From Zychaea mexicana (lineage: Eukaryota > Mucoromycota > Mucoromycetes > Mucorales > Lichtheimiaceae): a DNA stretch of 64,000 nt. A program made the translations under genes and the position numbers. Below, piece after piece: positions 1 to 13,078 of the stretch. Location: contig NW_026516683.1 in assembly GCF_025766255.1 (NCBI RefSeq), positions 124,001-188,000 of the forward strand. The letters are read 5' to 3'. How positions within the stretch are numbered: the stretch's first letter is position 1; each line of letters starts with the position of its first letter. The notes beneath the pieces are model-generated. The model worked only from the letters and a program-made list of their open reading frames with translations. It ran no database searches and was not told the origin of the DNA.

Positions 1-3000
1 CTTGCGCATCTCGTCTTCGTTCTTTTTCTGCCATAATTCATGCAAGTACCGTTTTCGCTGAGCCATCATTAGAAACACGCCGCGTGCCTTTTCTGTCGCA
101 TACGCTTTGTTCAGTTGGTCCAATTTTTCGAGGCGTTTGATGAGAGGGTCGATACTACAGTAAAAATTATGCGTGTACGGGGGAAATTTATGTCGATTAT
201 TTTTTTTGCTATTTCAAATAGTGGCACTATCTTGATATGTGAGAACAAAACTTACGTCAATGCGTCCTCAATATCTACAAAACGGTACGACATGATAGTG
301 CGCACATCTTCAAACGATATTCCTTTGGATGTTGCGGTATCAAGGATTTCCTAGTTATTGTTTATCAATTAGCTTTCTTTTTCTGTAATAACAATGTATT
401 ACAATATGGGAGCTTAAGGTCACACTAACAAGATAGTAGATATTATACTCGCGGCGCCGCTGTCGCAAAAGCTCAGGATTTAGCTTGGACAGACACTTGT
501 TGACCGCTTGGACATTGAACCCAATTTTCGCTGCAATGTCGGTACCAGTCGTATAACCACTCGTTTTTTCTACTGACTTTTCGGCACTTGGAGACGGCGG
601 GGGCGGCATCCCCTTCTTGCTAACTGTTTGCAAATGTCGGATATCGTGTATATCATCATACATGGTTATTTTCAATCTTCCGTTCAATAACTATACAGAG
701 AACAGTTGTCAGTTTCAATACATTCACCCCACATTATAACTTATAAAAGTTTAAATATACTGTACCCGTAAAAACTTGGCTACATCTTGTTTTTGAATGT
801 ATCCCGTACCGGCCGGGTCAACAACAGACCATGCGTATTTAAAACTATAATTCCGTATTCACAAATTGTCATGGATTAGTTTTTAAAATACACATGCACA
901 AAACTGTAAATTTTGTACTACTAGCACCAACAACACATACCTGCGCAGATCATCCTTTGTCAGACGAGTGAATCGGGATCTTGTTTCGTAAGCATATTCA
1001 AAGTTACTAATAACCGTCTATAAATCAGAAAAAGAAACAATTAGCGAGTCAGAAGAGAGGATATAGGAGTTGTTCTATGCTAAGCTGCTTGATGTCAATG
1101 TATACGTACCGCCGTGAACAAATTTAAGAAGATATGTGTACAGATCAGATAGTAGATATTAAACAGAAAGTAAGCCCACCCTGGGGAACCGCAGTCAGTG
1201 TAGAGGTAGTCATCCGAATAAACACAGTTTGGCGGTTGTACAGTATAATCCATCATGATAACGTTCCAGGCTTCACCAGTGGTAATTCTCACCAGTAAAA
1301 GTAGCGCATTACCATAGTCACGGAAGTTACTATGTCGTCCGGTTTCTATGCCATACTTGGTAAGACCGAAAAGCTCCATAAACACCATGGCGAACAGACA
1401 CATAACGAGAATGAACACCGCAGTAACGCGTACGATCGTTGGCATTGAGAGTCTATCAAAGCAAATTTTTGTACAGATACTTCCGCGGTAAGCCTTGCAT
1501 GAATTTTTTTATCAGTTATGGTCTTTTACTCACCGGACTGTGTGATATAATGTTTGAAGCGAATCGATGCCTTCGCCAAGTCTGAAGGCAGCTAGTACCA
1601 GAACATAGCGCTCGACGCGAAGAGTCCAAAGCTAAATTCAAAGCGTTAGCATATACTTTTCTTAATAGCATAAGATGGAATAAAATAAGAATTATAACTT
1701 ACATGAGGCGAGGCAAATCTTGCCACGGTCAACACAAGGGCGCTCAGGGCAATGAATGCGTCGTACCAATTCCACTTACTCTTGCTCCACTACAATCCAT
1801 GATTCGTACAAGATTAGCTATACTCAGTCGAAAAAATCTATGCTCATGGTTTTTTTTACATTACCTTGGCCCATCCTAGTCCTAGATACTTGATGATTAC
1901 TTCGACTGTGTACACAGCACAGAATGCGATATACATATAGTCTAAACATTTGTTACTCAAAGAGTTAGGTAAGCCTCGAAACATTTTTGCCTTTTCCTTG
2001 TAAATTACCTTGTAGTTCTGTAAGCCAAGCTGGTTCATTTTGAAATTCAGTAGCAATGACACCTTTTATAGTCACACACATACATACAACTGATAAGTAC
2101 GCTGGTTTTCCCGGGAATCATACATGAAGAATACAGTTTCTCACTCACAGATATTCAAGATAACAATTGTCATGATCAACTTATTAAATGGACCACGCTT
2201 GTTTGCGACGAGATCATAGCAAAAAGACCGAATCTTGGATTTTGGACGTTGTGCTTTGGGTGTTGGCTTGATCTCAGCGAGCTGTCGCTTCAAATCTGCG
2301 TACTGTCGCTGACCTGTCGTCATGGTTGTAATGCCAGTGCGTTGTTTGAATTTCTCAATAATGACCTATAGACCGGGAAATGTAAAAGTGTCAGAACAAC
2401 GAAATGGTAATGTAGGGAACAATTAGAGAAGTATCAATGATCTACTTACACCAACGAACAGCTGCAAGGTACCGTGGGAAATCACCATGAACACGACATA
2501 GTAGATAGAATGATATACAGATGATGAGGTCCAGTCAAAGTGTGGCTGGATATCGGCATCAGCGGGTGCACTCATGGCAAAGAATAGCGAGTCGACCTAT
2601 ATAATACCAAATTTAGTTGTTAAAATCATCAACCGAATTTAGTGCAACAGCAGCAACATCTTACCCATCCTTCAGTCGACGAGAGACTGAACAGCTGAGC
2701 AAGCGCAACCGGAAAATCGTCGTAGCTGTACAGCCCTCCTTCAGGAATCGCCCATACTCGAGGTTGCAAGATATTGATCGGTCCATCACTGCCCACATCG
2801 TTAATGAATTCACCCACACATTCGGCGCGTCCCGAAACTCCATCATCGTTGCACGCCACCATGCGACCACCCAGGATGTTGACGCCATAGATAGAGAAGA
2901 ATATCATGACCAGGAAAACCAGCAACAAAGCATCCATCATGAAAGGAAACGCGTGGAACAGGTCAACAAAAACGTCCCGTACGCCACTGAAATAGCGAAT

Positions 3001-6000
3001 AAGGCGCAATACACGCAAGCTTCGTACAGTACTTAGTGCGCGTGCGAAATCGCTATTGCCTGCAAAGATGGCTCCAAAGTTAAGTGCCACGACGACAAAA
3101 TCTAAGCGATTCCAAGAGTTGCGCAAATACGCGTTTGGAGGCAGTATAAACCCGTCGGCAATTATACGGATGATGATCTCAATGACAAAGACAATGCTGA
3201 GTCCAATATCGACTGCATGCGCTGCTGACTCGCGATAGGTGTCTTGTCGCAATTGACGCGCCGAAGGCTCGTCCATGATCACCAGCAATATACTGACAAC
3301 AACACATGCCATTATAAACCAGTTGAAAAGATTGCGTCGTTCGGTGCGGCCATCTGTTGTCGAGCCCGCAAGGGATTTGCACCAACGTCGCAGGTTGCTG
3401 TGTGAAGAAAAGACCAATAAGGATTTCAAGGTTGGCATGTCGGCTTGTTTTGCTCGGCGATTTTCTTCTTCGACCATCCATTCATAGTCGTAAACATTAT
3501 CGTCGTCGTCAAGTAGGGAATCAGTCGGCTTGTTCCCACTAGACAAAAAAATGATACGTAGTTAATATGCTGAGAGGGCAAAAATTTGGATTTGCAAGAT
3601 GAATCTTGACACATGCAAATATACCTTTGATTTTCAGTCACTTCTTGCTTTGACTTCTTCTTCCATTTTCTGATTATTCTTTTAAAGAATCCAGGAGCTT
3701 TCTTTGGTTTGGAATTAGCACCATTCTCTTGACTGCGGTATATAGAGTCTTGATAGCCGACCAACAGATCAATAAGTGAGCTTCTGTCCATCGAAGCAGT
3801 TAAGCTTGTTGGAAGCCTTGGTATTTGCACCATGCTCTTGTCTGATTTGACATAAAGAGAGCCGAGTGTTCTAACAGAAATATGCACGAGAGACCAATCA
3901 ATTACGGAAAGACTTCACTATGCTGGCTCAATAGAGAGAGTATAACACTGAACTTCTCCTTACTTGTTGATAAAGTCTTGCAGACGATCGTCACCATTGG
4001 AAACGCGTCTTTGTATAAACTGTCGGATTTGATATTGCTTGATTTCTTCATCGTCCAGCTCGAAGTTTTCGAGAATCACAGCAATATATAAACCGGCCAT
4101 CACATCTGTTTTGAGTCGATGAGTGAGCGATCGAACGAATGGGTTAAATATAAACTGATATGGGCACAGATTTGCTAATGCACTACTTACAACGGCCAAA
4201 AGCAAAATAGATTGACGTAATCAGAGCCGCATAAGTAGCAGAAAAATGCGGTTGGCTCTGCATTGCATTGTACAAAAAGTCCTATTCGCAAAGTAGAAAA
4301 AATGAGTAAAATGTTTTTTTTTCTTATACGAAGCTTTCTTTATCTATTCAGTAAGACATACCGTCCATGTTTCACTTGTGTACAACTAGAGATTTAAAGA
4401 AAAGACTTAATATCAGCTGCTGAAGTTTGGGCATTAACGGAATAGTTTGTTCATTTACCATAATCAACGTCAAATACGATTCCCAGAACGTGTCGCAGCG
4501 AAGCTCGCTCTCATCTTGGTCGATGAATCCAAAATCGCCACCAAAGACTTGCATGAAAATCGGAGAACATAATGCAGTGCACAAAAGCAAGAATGCAACG
4601 ACATAGATTACACTTTCCCCTGTTCCAAGTGCAGCTGACTAAAATATAGAAACCAGCACAGGAGTTATTCGTAATTGCTTTCAAAGACTTGTATCTCTAT
4701 TTCAGTTGGTAGATAGAGAGTATGCCTTACCAAAAGTCTCCGGACTCGAGGTATACAGATAAACAGTCGATATTGTCGCATGCATTGGAAGATGGTCAAA
4801 TACTTGTAAGCGTTCGAATCTTGGATCATTGGCAGCTGGATGACACATGTAACGATCACCAGGAATAGATCAACCTTATTTCTTCCAGAGGTCCAGAACT
4901 GCATCCATCCAGGGGATCCGATCATGCGCAGAACAATCTCGAACGCAAAAAAAAAGGTAAAAGCCGTTTCCGCATTATCTAATTAAACCCACACCCAAAG
5001 AAGAAAAAAGTGAAAACCCATGTCAGTGGTGAACGATACCAGCTACTCAAAATCAACAGTTAAAAGAGGTGAAATTTACCAAGCATTTCCAAAATATGGT
5101 CAGTCGCATGCACAGAGCGTACACACATGAATGCAGTGTCCAACAGTACAAGTAAACCACCAAAATAGAAAAATTTTGGGCTTTTAACTATTTTGACGAT
5201 CAATCTTTTGAGCCGCATTCGTGTGCCACTGTTGCGCTGATCTGAATTCTCAAAGTCTTCATATTGCCAAACCAGCTCGTCTTGTTCATCGTCTACTTGT
5301 ACTGATCGTAACATCCGGGTACTTTTTCGCTTTCCAGTGAACGCACTCACGCGATTGGCAGCGCGTACGCGTGAGAATCCAGATGTGATCACAGCTACAC
5401 ATAAATTCATTAATATCAGTAACAAAATACCATTTCACTACCCTTGATGCGTTCGCCTGTGAGAATCTGTAGGCTTTCCAATGACGCCAAGCTTACCAAA
5501 AATCAAAAAGATCAAAAGGAAGCTAATCACATAGACGACCAAGCAATAGAACAAGACTGAAACATTGGAATCGGCATCTTGATTTTGATACATCAATTCG
5601 GTCCACAGCTCCAGCGACATGGTTGTGTATACCGACAGAAGCGCAAAGTAAATGGTGTCATAGTTGACAAATCCAAAATTCGGATTGTTGTCTTGGTCTT
5701 CAACACAGATTTGGCCGCTTCGACATAAGTAGCCATTAAAACCAGGATAACTATGGACGCCCGTCTCTACATTGTATGCACCCATGACCGTTGATTCGTT
5801 GTAATATCCGGAACAGTATAGCGGTGGATCCACGATGGTTTCTATAATATATCAATTTAAAAAGGGAATAAGCATAAGTATACACATCGGTAATGATTAA
5901 ATAATCATTCATTTATATTGAACTTACGTTCTCCACTGGGATCTACAGCATAGCAACGTCTTGAAAACACGCCTTTAAAGGATATCAGGCCAATAAGAGC

Positions 6001-8527
6001 AAACAATAGCGTGAAGAAGAGCACGAATCCAATCACATCTTTAAGCATATCCCAGCTGACAAGGAGTGATCTCAGAATCGTCTACATTTAACATATGTGT
6101 CAGAATGATATCCAACATAGATAACCCAGTATGTAAATACATCGTGAGTGTTGAAAGATACTTACAGCTGTTCCGCGGAATATTGACAACAGCCGTAATG
6201 GTCGCATCGCACTCAATGCTTTGAAAATCGAGCAGTATGGGTAATGATGAATCATGAGTCCGAAATCGATCCAATACGACATAATCGATATAAAGTCAAT
6301 AGTGTTCGCGAAGCCGTGATAATAGGCACGATGGTGGAATCTTCTTGTTGGTTTTTCGCTCTCTTTCGCGTCATCGTCGTCGTCATTTCTTGCTTTCTTC
6401 GACGATGTTACAGATACTGAGCGTCCAAATACACGGTGCGAAAGCGTATCAGCTAAGCGATAAAGTCGACTTTTCTGCTGCTGTTCCGGATCTGGTGGAA
6501 TCCAAAATCCATATACAATGATTTTGCAAATTGTTTCCAGGCTATATACATTCATATACGTTAGAACATCTCTGTCTCTCTCTCTCTCTCGAGAAATAGA
6601 ACCCAAACTTCGTTTTTCCTTTGATCCAATACGTACGTATAGATGCACTGTATACACAGGACAACATAGTGAGTCCATTGGCCGCCAAATACCGTTTTAT
6701 CCGCATTCTCGTAGATGGGTACACAAACAAGAACAAAGTAATGCAAAATGATGATAAACATAAGAAATGTTTCCATATATCTACATATTGTAGCACATCA
6801 TTATGATCAGCCCCCAAAGAAAATTCCAATTTCAATGTAGCAACAAAGAAGCTTAATTCTGTCCGGGTGTTTAATTCCAACCTCTTTTCCTCTTTTCCTT
6901 TTTACCTTGAGCATATCAAGTTTTTCCAAACACTAAATCGGATGTGATTTTCCGGCGGCAAAACGTACAAACTATTGCCACCTAGCGGACTATGATTACT
7001 GCAGTTATTACTGCTAGGAAACAGTGGTATATTGGGTCGTTGTCGTTGTTGTTCTTGTGGCAATGGATGTTGATCAAATGTTTCAGGAGCAGTATGGCGT
7101 GAGTCATGCCTTGTAGCCGACGGTAAATCGGAGAACAATGATCTTTTGTCAAACCGTGAAATCGATTCAGCAAAGACTGATCCAGTCCGACTATGTGTTG
7201 ATTGTTTTTCAATAGGCGTAGAAACTTCTGAAGGTCGATAGCTTTGCTGGTAGTGGGCTGACATGGTATCGTTTTGCTTTGATTGATGTTGGTAATCGCC
7301 GTCATTGTTGTCGTTTTTGCTGTAAATGGTTGACGTTCGTTGGTTTCGATATTGAGGATTATGCGATGATGATGTTGATGTATTTTTTGACCGTCCTAGC
7401 GCTGTGGTGTCCTCTAACAATGGATCTATCTGCTCGCATCCGCGTAAATTAACTACTTGAGCTGCAGCGTCGAATATATGCTTTAAAATTTTGCGGCTTG
7501 TATGTCGTTGATAAATGAAATCGTTTGCGTTAACATATGTGCTGTGTTGGCTGTATGGTGGAGGAAGTGTGGATGGTGGAGAGGGATAATGATGCTTATG
7601 TTGATGATGATGCTTTTCGTTATAATGGTCGTGAGGAGGAGTGATCTTCTTGGATGGGCTGTTGTACACGGAGGATGCTGTATGCGATGTTGCGCCTGAC
7701 GAGACGCCCGAGTAAAGCATCATGGGCTCTCGCACCGAATTGCTGTTGTTAAGCGATGATAGATTCTTGAAATCAAAGTCGTAATTCCACTTGTAAAACT
7801 CTTGTGGTGATGGAGGAGGAGATTTCCGATTTGCCCTGTTACTATCGTTAGTATCACCATCCATTATTGCGGCTGCGCTTGTCATGAGTGAAGGTCGATG
7901 ATGATGCCTCCGATAGCGAAGACTGGTGTTGTTGTTATTATTATTGTGGAGCGGATCAGAGACATCGATTCCCGTGGTTGCTGACGATGGTTGTTGTTGC
8001 TGCTGTGTAGAAGGCGGTGTTGATATGCCTAGACCAGCAGTAACCCTTTCATCAAGAGCAATGCTGCTATCTGCACCAAATGTCATTATAGGCGGCGATT
8101 GAGAATGACTTGACCGTCTTTTCTTTCCATCATGTAAAAGCTTGTCGAGTTTGTTTTTTCGCCGTAATAAGTCGCGAGTAAGCGGTAAAGGAGGGGGTGA
8201 TGCTGGAATGGTGGGAGAAGGTCGATTAAAAGTTGGTGATAATGAGTTTGGCGATTGTTCGAAGGGTGGTCCTGCCGCTTGTGTTGTCGTCGTTGGTGAC
8301 GCTAATGCAATCGTTGGCGATGACGGCTGACGACGATGCTGGTACTGTTGTTGTTGCTGCTGCTGTTGTTGTATGTTTATTGAAGGCGGGGAAAGATTAT
8401 CGTTTGCCTCGGTTAAAGTGATCTGCGGTACAGGTTGAGGTGAAGGTGGTTGTAAATGTGGATTATGACTGCCCCCACCACCCCTTTCTGCAGGTGGAGA
8501 TTTCGGCTCGTCCTCGGGATCTGGCAT
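1..8527 (-). CDS. CCH1: Cch1-type voltage-gated calcium channel, pore subunit (C-terminus cut by window edge)
   Basis: This is the four-repeat alpha-1 subunit of the fungal high-affinity calcium channel, a plasma-membrane protein that admits calcium. The start at 8527 opens a cytoplasmic tail of about 540 residues rich in Ser, Pro and Gln. Repeat I spans about 6780-5440, repeat II 5200-3960, repeat III 3400-2440 and repeat IV 2240-1100. Each repeat has S1-S6-like hydrophobic segments. The S4 of repeat III is clear, with Arg at every third position (RSLRVLRLIR). All four pore loops carry Glu two residues before Trp: ELW in repeat I, ETW in II, EGW in III and EAW in IV. The III-IV linker starts FVGVIIEKFK, as in animal calcium channels. 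After repeat IV comes an EF-hand-like stretch (DPAGTGYIQKQDV, near 800-840). The gene has more than 15 short introns; one near 6575-6592 holds a CT-repeat. The C-terminus runs off the left edge. The exact start is less certain than the family. Confidence 0.95.
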
Positions 8528-10729
8528 TTCAAAAAATACTGGATCAGTAGAGGAAAGAGGAAAAAAGGGGAATTATAAAGAAAAAGAAGGGAATGAAGTA
8601 ATGCCAGAATCACTTGGAGAGAATAGCTAAAACCATGGCTGGAATAAAATGATGCTTCGCCGTGCCCGACTAATTCAAGTAACGATGGGAACACTCTCTC
8701 TCTTTCTTTTTCGGTCAGTGACTGTTGTGAGGATACGTCTGAAACATCATCGACACGATTTCAGTTACTCGGATAGCAATAAACCACCCGCCCCCCCCAT
8801 AAAAGACAGCAACAGTACGAACATATGCCCATGCTTTTTATTTGTTTGTATAAGCAACCATCTATCCATATCCTGGCTAATGTTTGAGGGCCCTCTCTCT
8901 TGATCTATGAAAAAAAGTTCCGCCACGTGCAACATGCATATTCTGATCCCGATGACTCTCTTCACCGCACAATCCTAGATTTTTATAGGCCCAAAACGGC
9001 TAATTGCTCCTTGAAAAGCATCCACTTGGTTTTTTGAGATCTGATTTAGCTCTTCGTATCAACATCAATCGCAAAGACGCTGTCGAGGGCTCATCAGAAT
9101 TCTAATCACCAGCTTCTTTTCCATTATTTATTTGAAAATGAATAAACTGTTACCAAAGTTTTCTGTGTGTAAATTATGGCGTTTTTTGTTTTGGTGCACG
9201 GGACCACTGCCAGTATAGTAATAAGTATACGCCAAAATACCTTAGATATTGATGCGATGGGTAACAAAGAGACAGTAGGCGTAAATATAGACTAGTATCG
9301 ATAAGAAAAAATCGGCAGTATCAGCTTAGTACCGCTAAACGACATTCCCTCATGCTCACTTATGCAAAGTTGTAAGGGAAAACCCGGTTGCTTATGTTTC
9401 AGGATGTTATTATACGTAATGCAATGGTATGCTAAATGCATAGTCGATCTCTATGGCGATCATCCCTTACAAGATTTCTGCCGCCAAGAATACCTCCAGT
9501 GTTGAACTAGCAGCAAGTGCAATGCTGAGCAATCTATTATTATACATACGGTGGAAGGGGTATATGGCGTTATGGGGTTATGTAACTTTGGAATATTCGA
9601 GGGAAACAGGGTTAAAGCTCCCTTTTTCATTCCAAAACGGGTATTATTGCTTCTTTTGGTTCCCGAGCTTCCAAATTAATAATGATTGCGCATGATTAAT
9701 GTGCGTACAAGAATAGCTCTGTACTACAAAACTTCACTCGTATAGCACAATAAGAAGAGCAGTTATGCAGACAGTTCTGCGACTCACTACACTGATTTTG
9801 CTTGCACTCCAAGAGAGAATATGCAGCTATTGTCGAAACAGCGTGCATCCACAAATATGTCCTATTGCTAATAAAGACACGTTGGCGACAGCATGCACAT
9901 ACAGTTGCTTGAACTTTAATTTCGACAGGCTCTTCTTAATTGTTTCAAATCATGCATGCACAGTTATCTCATACCATGCGGTTCCGGGCTATCGACCAGT
10001 TAAGCTGACAAACATCATGAACAGTAACAGAAGAAATTATAGTTCCTCTAACGGTAGAATCAAAAAATGATACATATTATGATTGCACTCATCAGTAGTG
10101 GTGTTAATAAAAGGCGGTGCACACGCATCAATACAAGGAAGCAACCATTTTTGCAGTGCCCTGTTCATTGGAAAAGAGAATACAATGATGCTGCTAAACT
10201 TGTTATAACTGTAACGAACATCGGTGTCTCACTTAATTTCTGACGCCAGCTGAAACATCGAGGTCGTCTGTAATATATTGAAGTGACGCTTGACATATAG
10301 CCAAGTATAATTACCGAGTAAAAAACCCCTTACACGTCGCAACTCTTCGGCAACGCTTCAAGATATCGCATCTGACATTGGGGTTCTAGGCCTTGTGCGC
10401 AACACCACAACGCGCTTGGTACATCTATAGAGTAGAAGTCCACCACTCCAAATACCAACATATTAAGCACTGTAAAGATAAAGATAATCGATTAGTTTAA
10501 TATGCTGCCTAAGAAGTGCAATTCTTTGTGCATGGCATGTAGCATATAACAGGTCAATGAAGGAGGATATAGTGCCTTAATTTATATATTTATATAGTAC
10601 ACCACGTATCTTTTTATTTAATTTATAAAAGGGAACTATGGAGGTTACTAACGCTCAAAGTATTAGTGGAATAAAAATATACAGTTCCGCTGTTCTCGTC
10701 GCCTTGTCGTCATTGACAATTTACTTTCC
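8528..10729. other. Intergenic, no supported gene
   Basis: This is the upstream region of the channel gene and the downstream region of the dioxygenase gene. Only short, non-conserved open frames occur. A 101-codon frame at 9765-10070 (plus) has a hydrophobic start and several Cys, but nothing else supports it as a gene. A C-rich run lies near 8785-8798. Confidence 0.6.
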
Positions 10730-12384
10730 TTGCTGAGCCTTTTCAAGATCGTCTTCGTGTTTGGATTTGCTGTTGGCATCGAAATATGGTTTCTCTGCTT
10801 GAGGAGTAACGCGGAAGCCATGTCGACTACCAACGTCGAGATAATCAAAGATAGCATTGTGAGAGGTAACCCGGTTATCTATATATAGTTATAAGTGCAA
10901 AATGGTTTGGTCGTCAGAAATTTTGTAATTTGATTCTAACGGTAATGGTGGGTATTGTGGAGTCTTACCCCACACAGCAACGCTGTCTTCTTCCCATTTG
11001 AAGCGAACTTGAAAGTCATGACCAGATTCAATGTGACTATATTAAAAAATTAACACATTTAGTTTCACGACTATTATTTGATCGATGTGATTTAGATAAA
11101 GGAGAAAATTTAGAACATACTTGTAAAGGAAGTTGAGGATTGCGTCTGATTCACGGCGAGTGAAACCAACAATGCGCTTGGTGAAGCCAGGTTGCACGTA
11201 TAACGCTTTCCACTTTGTAACAGGATGGGTACGCACAACTGGATGCACGGTCTCGTGTGTTTCGCGACGTACAGCGTGTCCGGCCTTGTTTGCCTCGTCA
11301 ACTTGCATCTGACCAGTGTGGACGGCTTCCAAGCCTTCAACAAACTTCTTCATTTGAGGGGAGAGGCGGTCGTATGCCGTGTATTGTGAGTTCCACATTG
11401 TATCTCCACCCACTATATAGAAAGAAAAAGATAAAATGGCATATTATATTAGACGCAATAGTTTATCATACATAATATCGCTCACATATTCATATATGTT
11501 TTCTAAGTCTTACCCGCTGGAAGCAAGTCAATCTTAAGCACGGTCAATCCTGGAGGTTGCTTTTCGTAAGAAACATCACTATGCCAGCCTAGAATTTTAT
11601 GTAAAGTCAGTCAAAGTTCCTCATTTCTTGGGTACTGCTACTGTTGCTTGCAAACGGTAAAGAAAGTCGTATAGAGAAACATACCATTACCGGCACTGCG
11701 GTAGTTAAAAAACTGTTTAGGTGTCTTGGTATCAAAGTACACAACATGTATTTCTGGCAAACCCTTGGGGTGTCCGAAAGTGTTGTGGATGTGCCTGTTA
11801 CAGAAACATAAAAGAACATACTACGGTCTTAGCATCATACGTCAAGTATCAGTAGCAGCAGCAGTTTTGCTATATGAATCTCAAGTGTATAATAGAAACC
11901 TACAAAGGTCCATAGTGTTTTCCCAACTCGATTGCTTCATGCACGTTGATGTCCTGCTTGCGGAAGAAAACGACACCGCGCTCAGCAACCAAAAGTGCCA
12001 AGTCATCCTTTTGTCGATCAGTAAGCCTGTTAAGCTGCAAGCCGTGGATTTCCGTGCCAATCTGAGGAGTCAAGTCAAAGATTATCTCGGCGTTATCGTA
12101 CAAAGAAGCCTTCTTGGGATCAGCTCGGTGGCCAGGATCGACGTGTTCGAATTCAGCGAGCTCAGGATACTAGTAGTAGATAGCAAAAGACAGCACTGAG
12201 AGTATCAATTTAAGAGTTGTATTCATGATCTTAAAACATTGCTGTTGACCATATTTCATGTAGAATAAAGGGTAAGAATACAAACCTTGGTCTCCGGATA
12301 AACGAGATAACGACCCTTTTCACGAGCGAGTTGTTTCAGATCGAGTTTTCCTTGGGCAAGGGATTCAGCGTTTGGAGGGGCCAT
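10730..12384 (-). CDS. TauD/TfdA-family 2-oxoglutarate- and Fe(II)-dependent dioxygenase
   Basis: Seven exons can be joined from the ATG at 12384 (MAPPNAESLAQGKLD) to the stop at 10730, giving about 370 residues, close to yeast Jlp1-type sulfonate dioxygenases. Family enzymes use 2-oxoglutarate and O2 to hydroxylate sulfonates such as taurine, releasing sulfite. The iron ligands are visible as H-x-D in GWHSD (exon 4, near 11580) and the distal His in RVTSHNAIFDY (near 10855). The 2-oxoglutarate-binding Arg is likely the one in RHGFRVTP just after it. The N-terminal exon 2 has the family block with GTEIHGLQL and RGVVFFRKQD. There is no signal peptide or membrane segment, so it is probably cytosolic. 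The substrate cannot be told from sequence: related fungal enzymes also act on other sulfonates or on phenoxy compounds. Confidence 0.9.
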
Positions 12385-12483
12385 ATTGGGTTATTGAAAG
12401 AAGTTGTTTGATACACTCAAACAACTGAAGTAGTGTGAAGATGGTGAGACAGTTGAAAAAAGAAAAGCGTTCGCTCAAAAAAG

Positions 12484-12492
12484 CTTATATAT
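12484..12492 (-). promoter_or_regulatory. Candidate TATA box of the dioxygenase gene
   Basis: On the minus strand the sequence reads TATATAAG about 100 bases upstream of the dioxygenase ATG at 12384. Distance and sequence suit a fungal TATA element. There is no experimental support. Confidence 0.35.
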
Positions 12493-13078
12493 ACACATAT
12501 GTACGCAAGAAAGCGTAACTGGTCGCGATCATTCGAAAACTTGGTCACTTATGGCGCAATCCTTGGGTTGACTCTCTCACACATGCACCCGCGCAATCAA
12601 GGCAATAACTGCGAGCGGCCAGCAGATAGAGCATTGATGCGTCACTGGACACTATTACTGCCTTAAGAGAATTATCTCGCCTGATTATCAAGAATTGCGT
12701 AATAAGGGCCAGTAAGGCGCAAGAAAAAAAGTGTTATGGCATTAAGAAATACTCCATAGTTATAATAATGTTGTCTAGCCAATATTTGCTCAATCCGCGG
12801 TCCTTCTGTACTCATGGGAACAGTATGGCGCAACTAAGTCCCTTGATGATGAGAAAAATGCACAGCAATGCGAGTGGATGCCTTTTAAGTTTCAAGATGG
12901 AACATGCGTCTAAGATATGTATACGTTATGCAGATATCAAGCGATAAAGATACTGCTCAAGCAGTTTACTCTAATGTATGCTTTATGGTTGTGAAGGCAT
13001 ATGTTTTATAGACTTAGGCAATCTGTTTCTGTAATAGTTGACTAAAAATTTATTGATAATGAGGGGTGGTTTATTGTT
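12493..13078. other. Intergenic, nothing recognised
   Basis: Spacer between the dioxygenase promoter and the 3' end of the first GH28 gene. I see no coding signal, repeat or RNA gene here. Confidence 0.5.

Noticed and set aside
9765..10070. Possible small secreted Cys protein (101 codons)
   Set aside because: A hydrophobic start and scattered Cys only; no regular Cys spacing, no second exon and no promoter signal.
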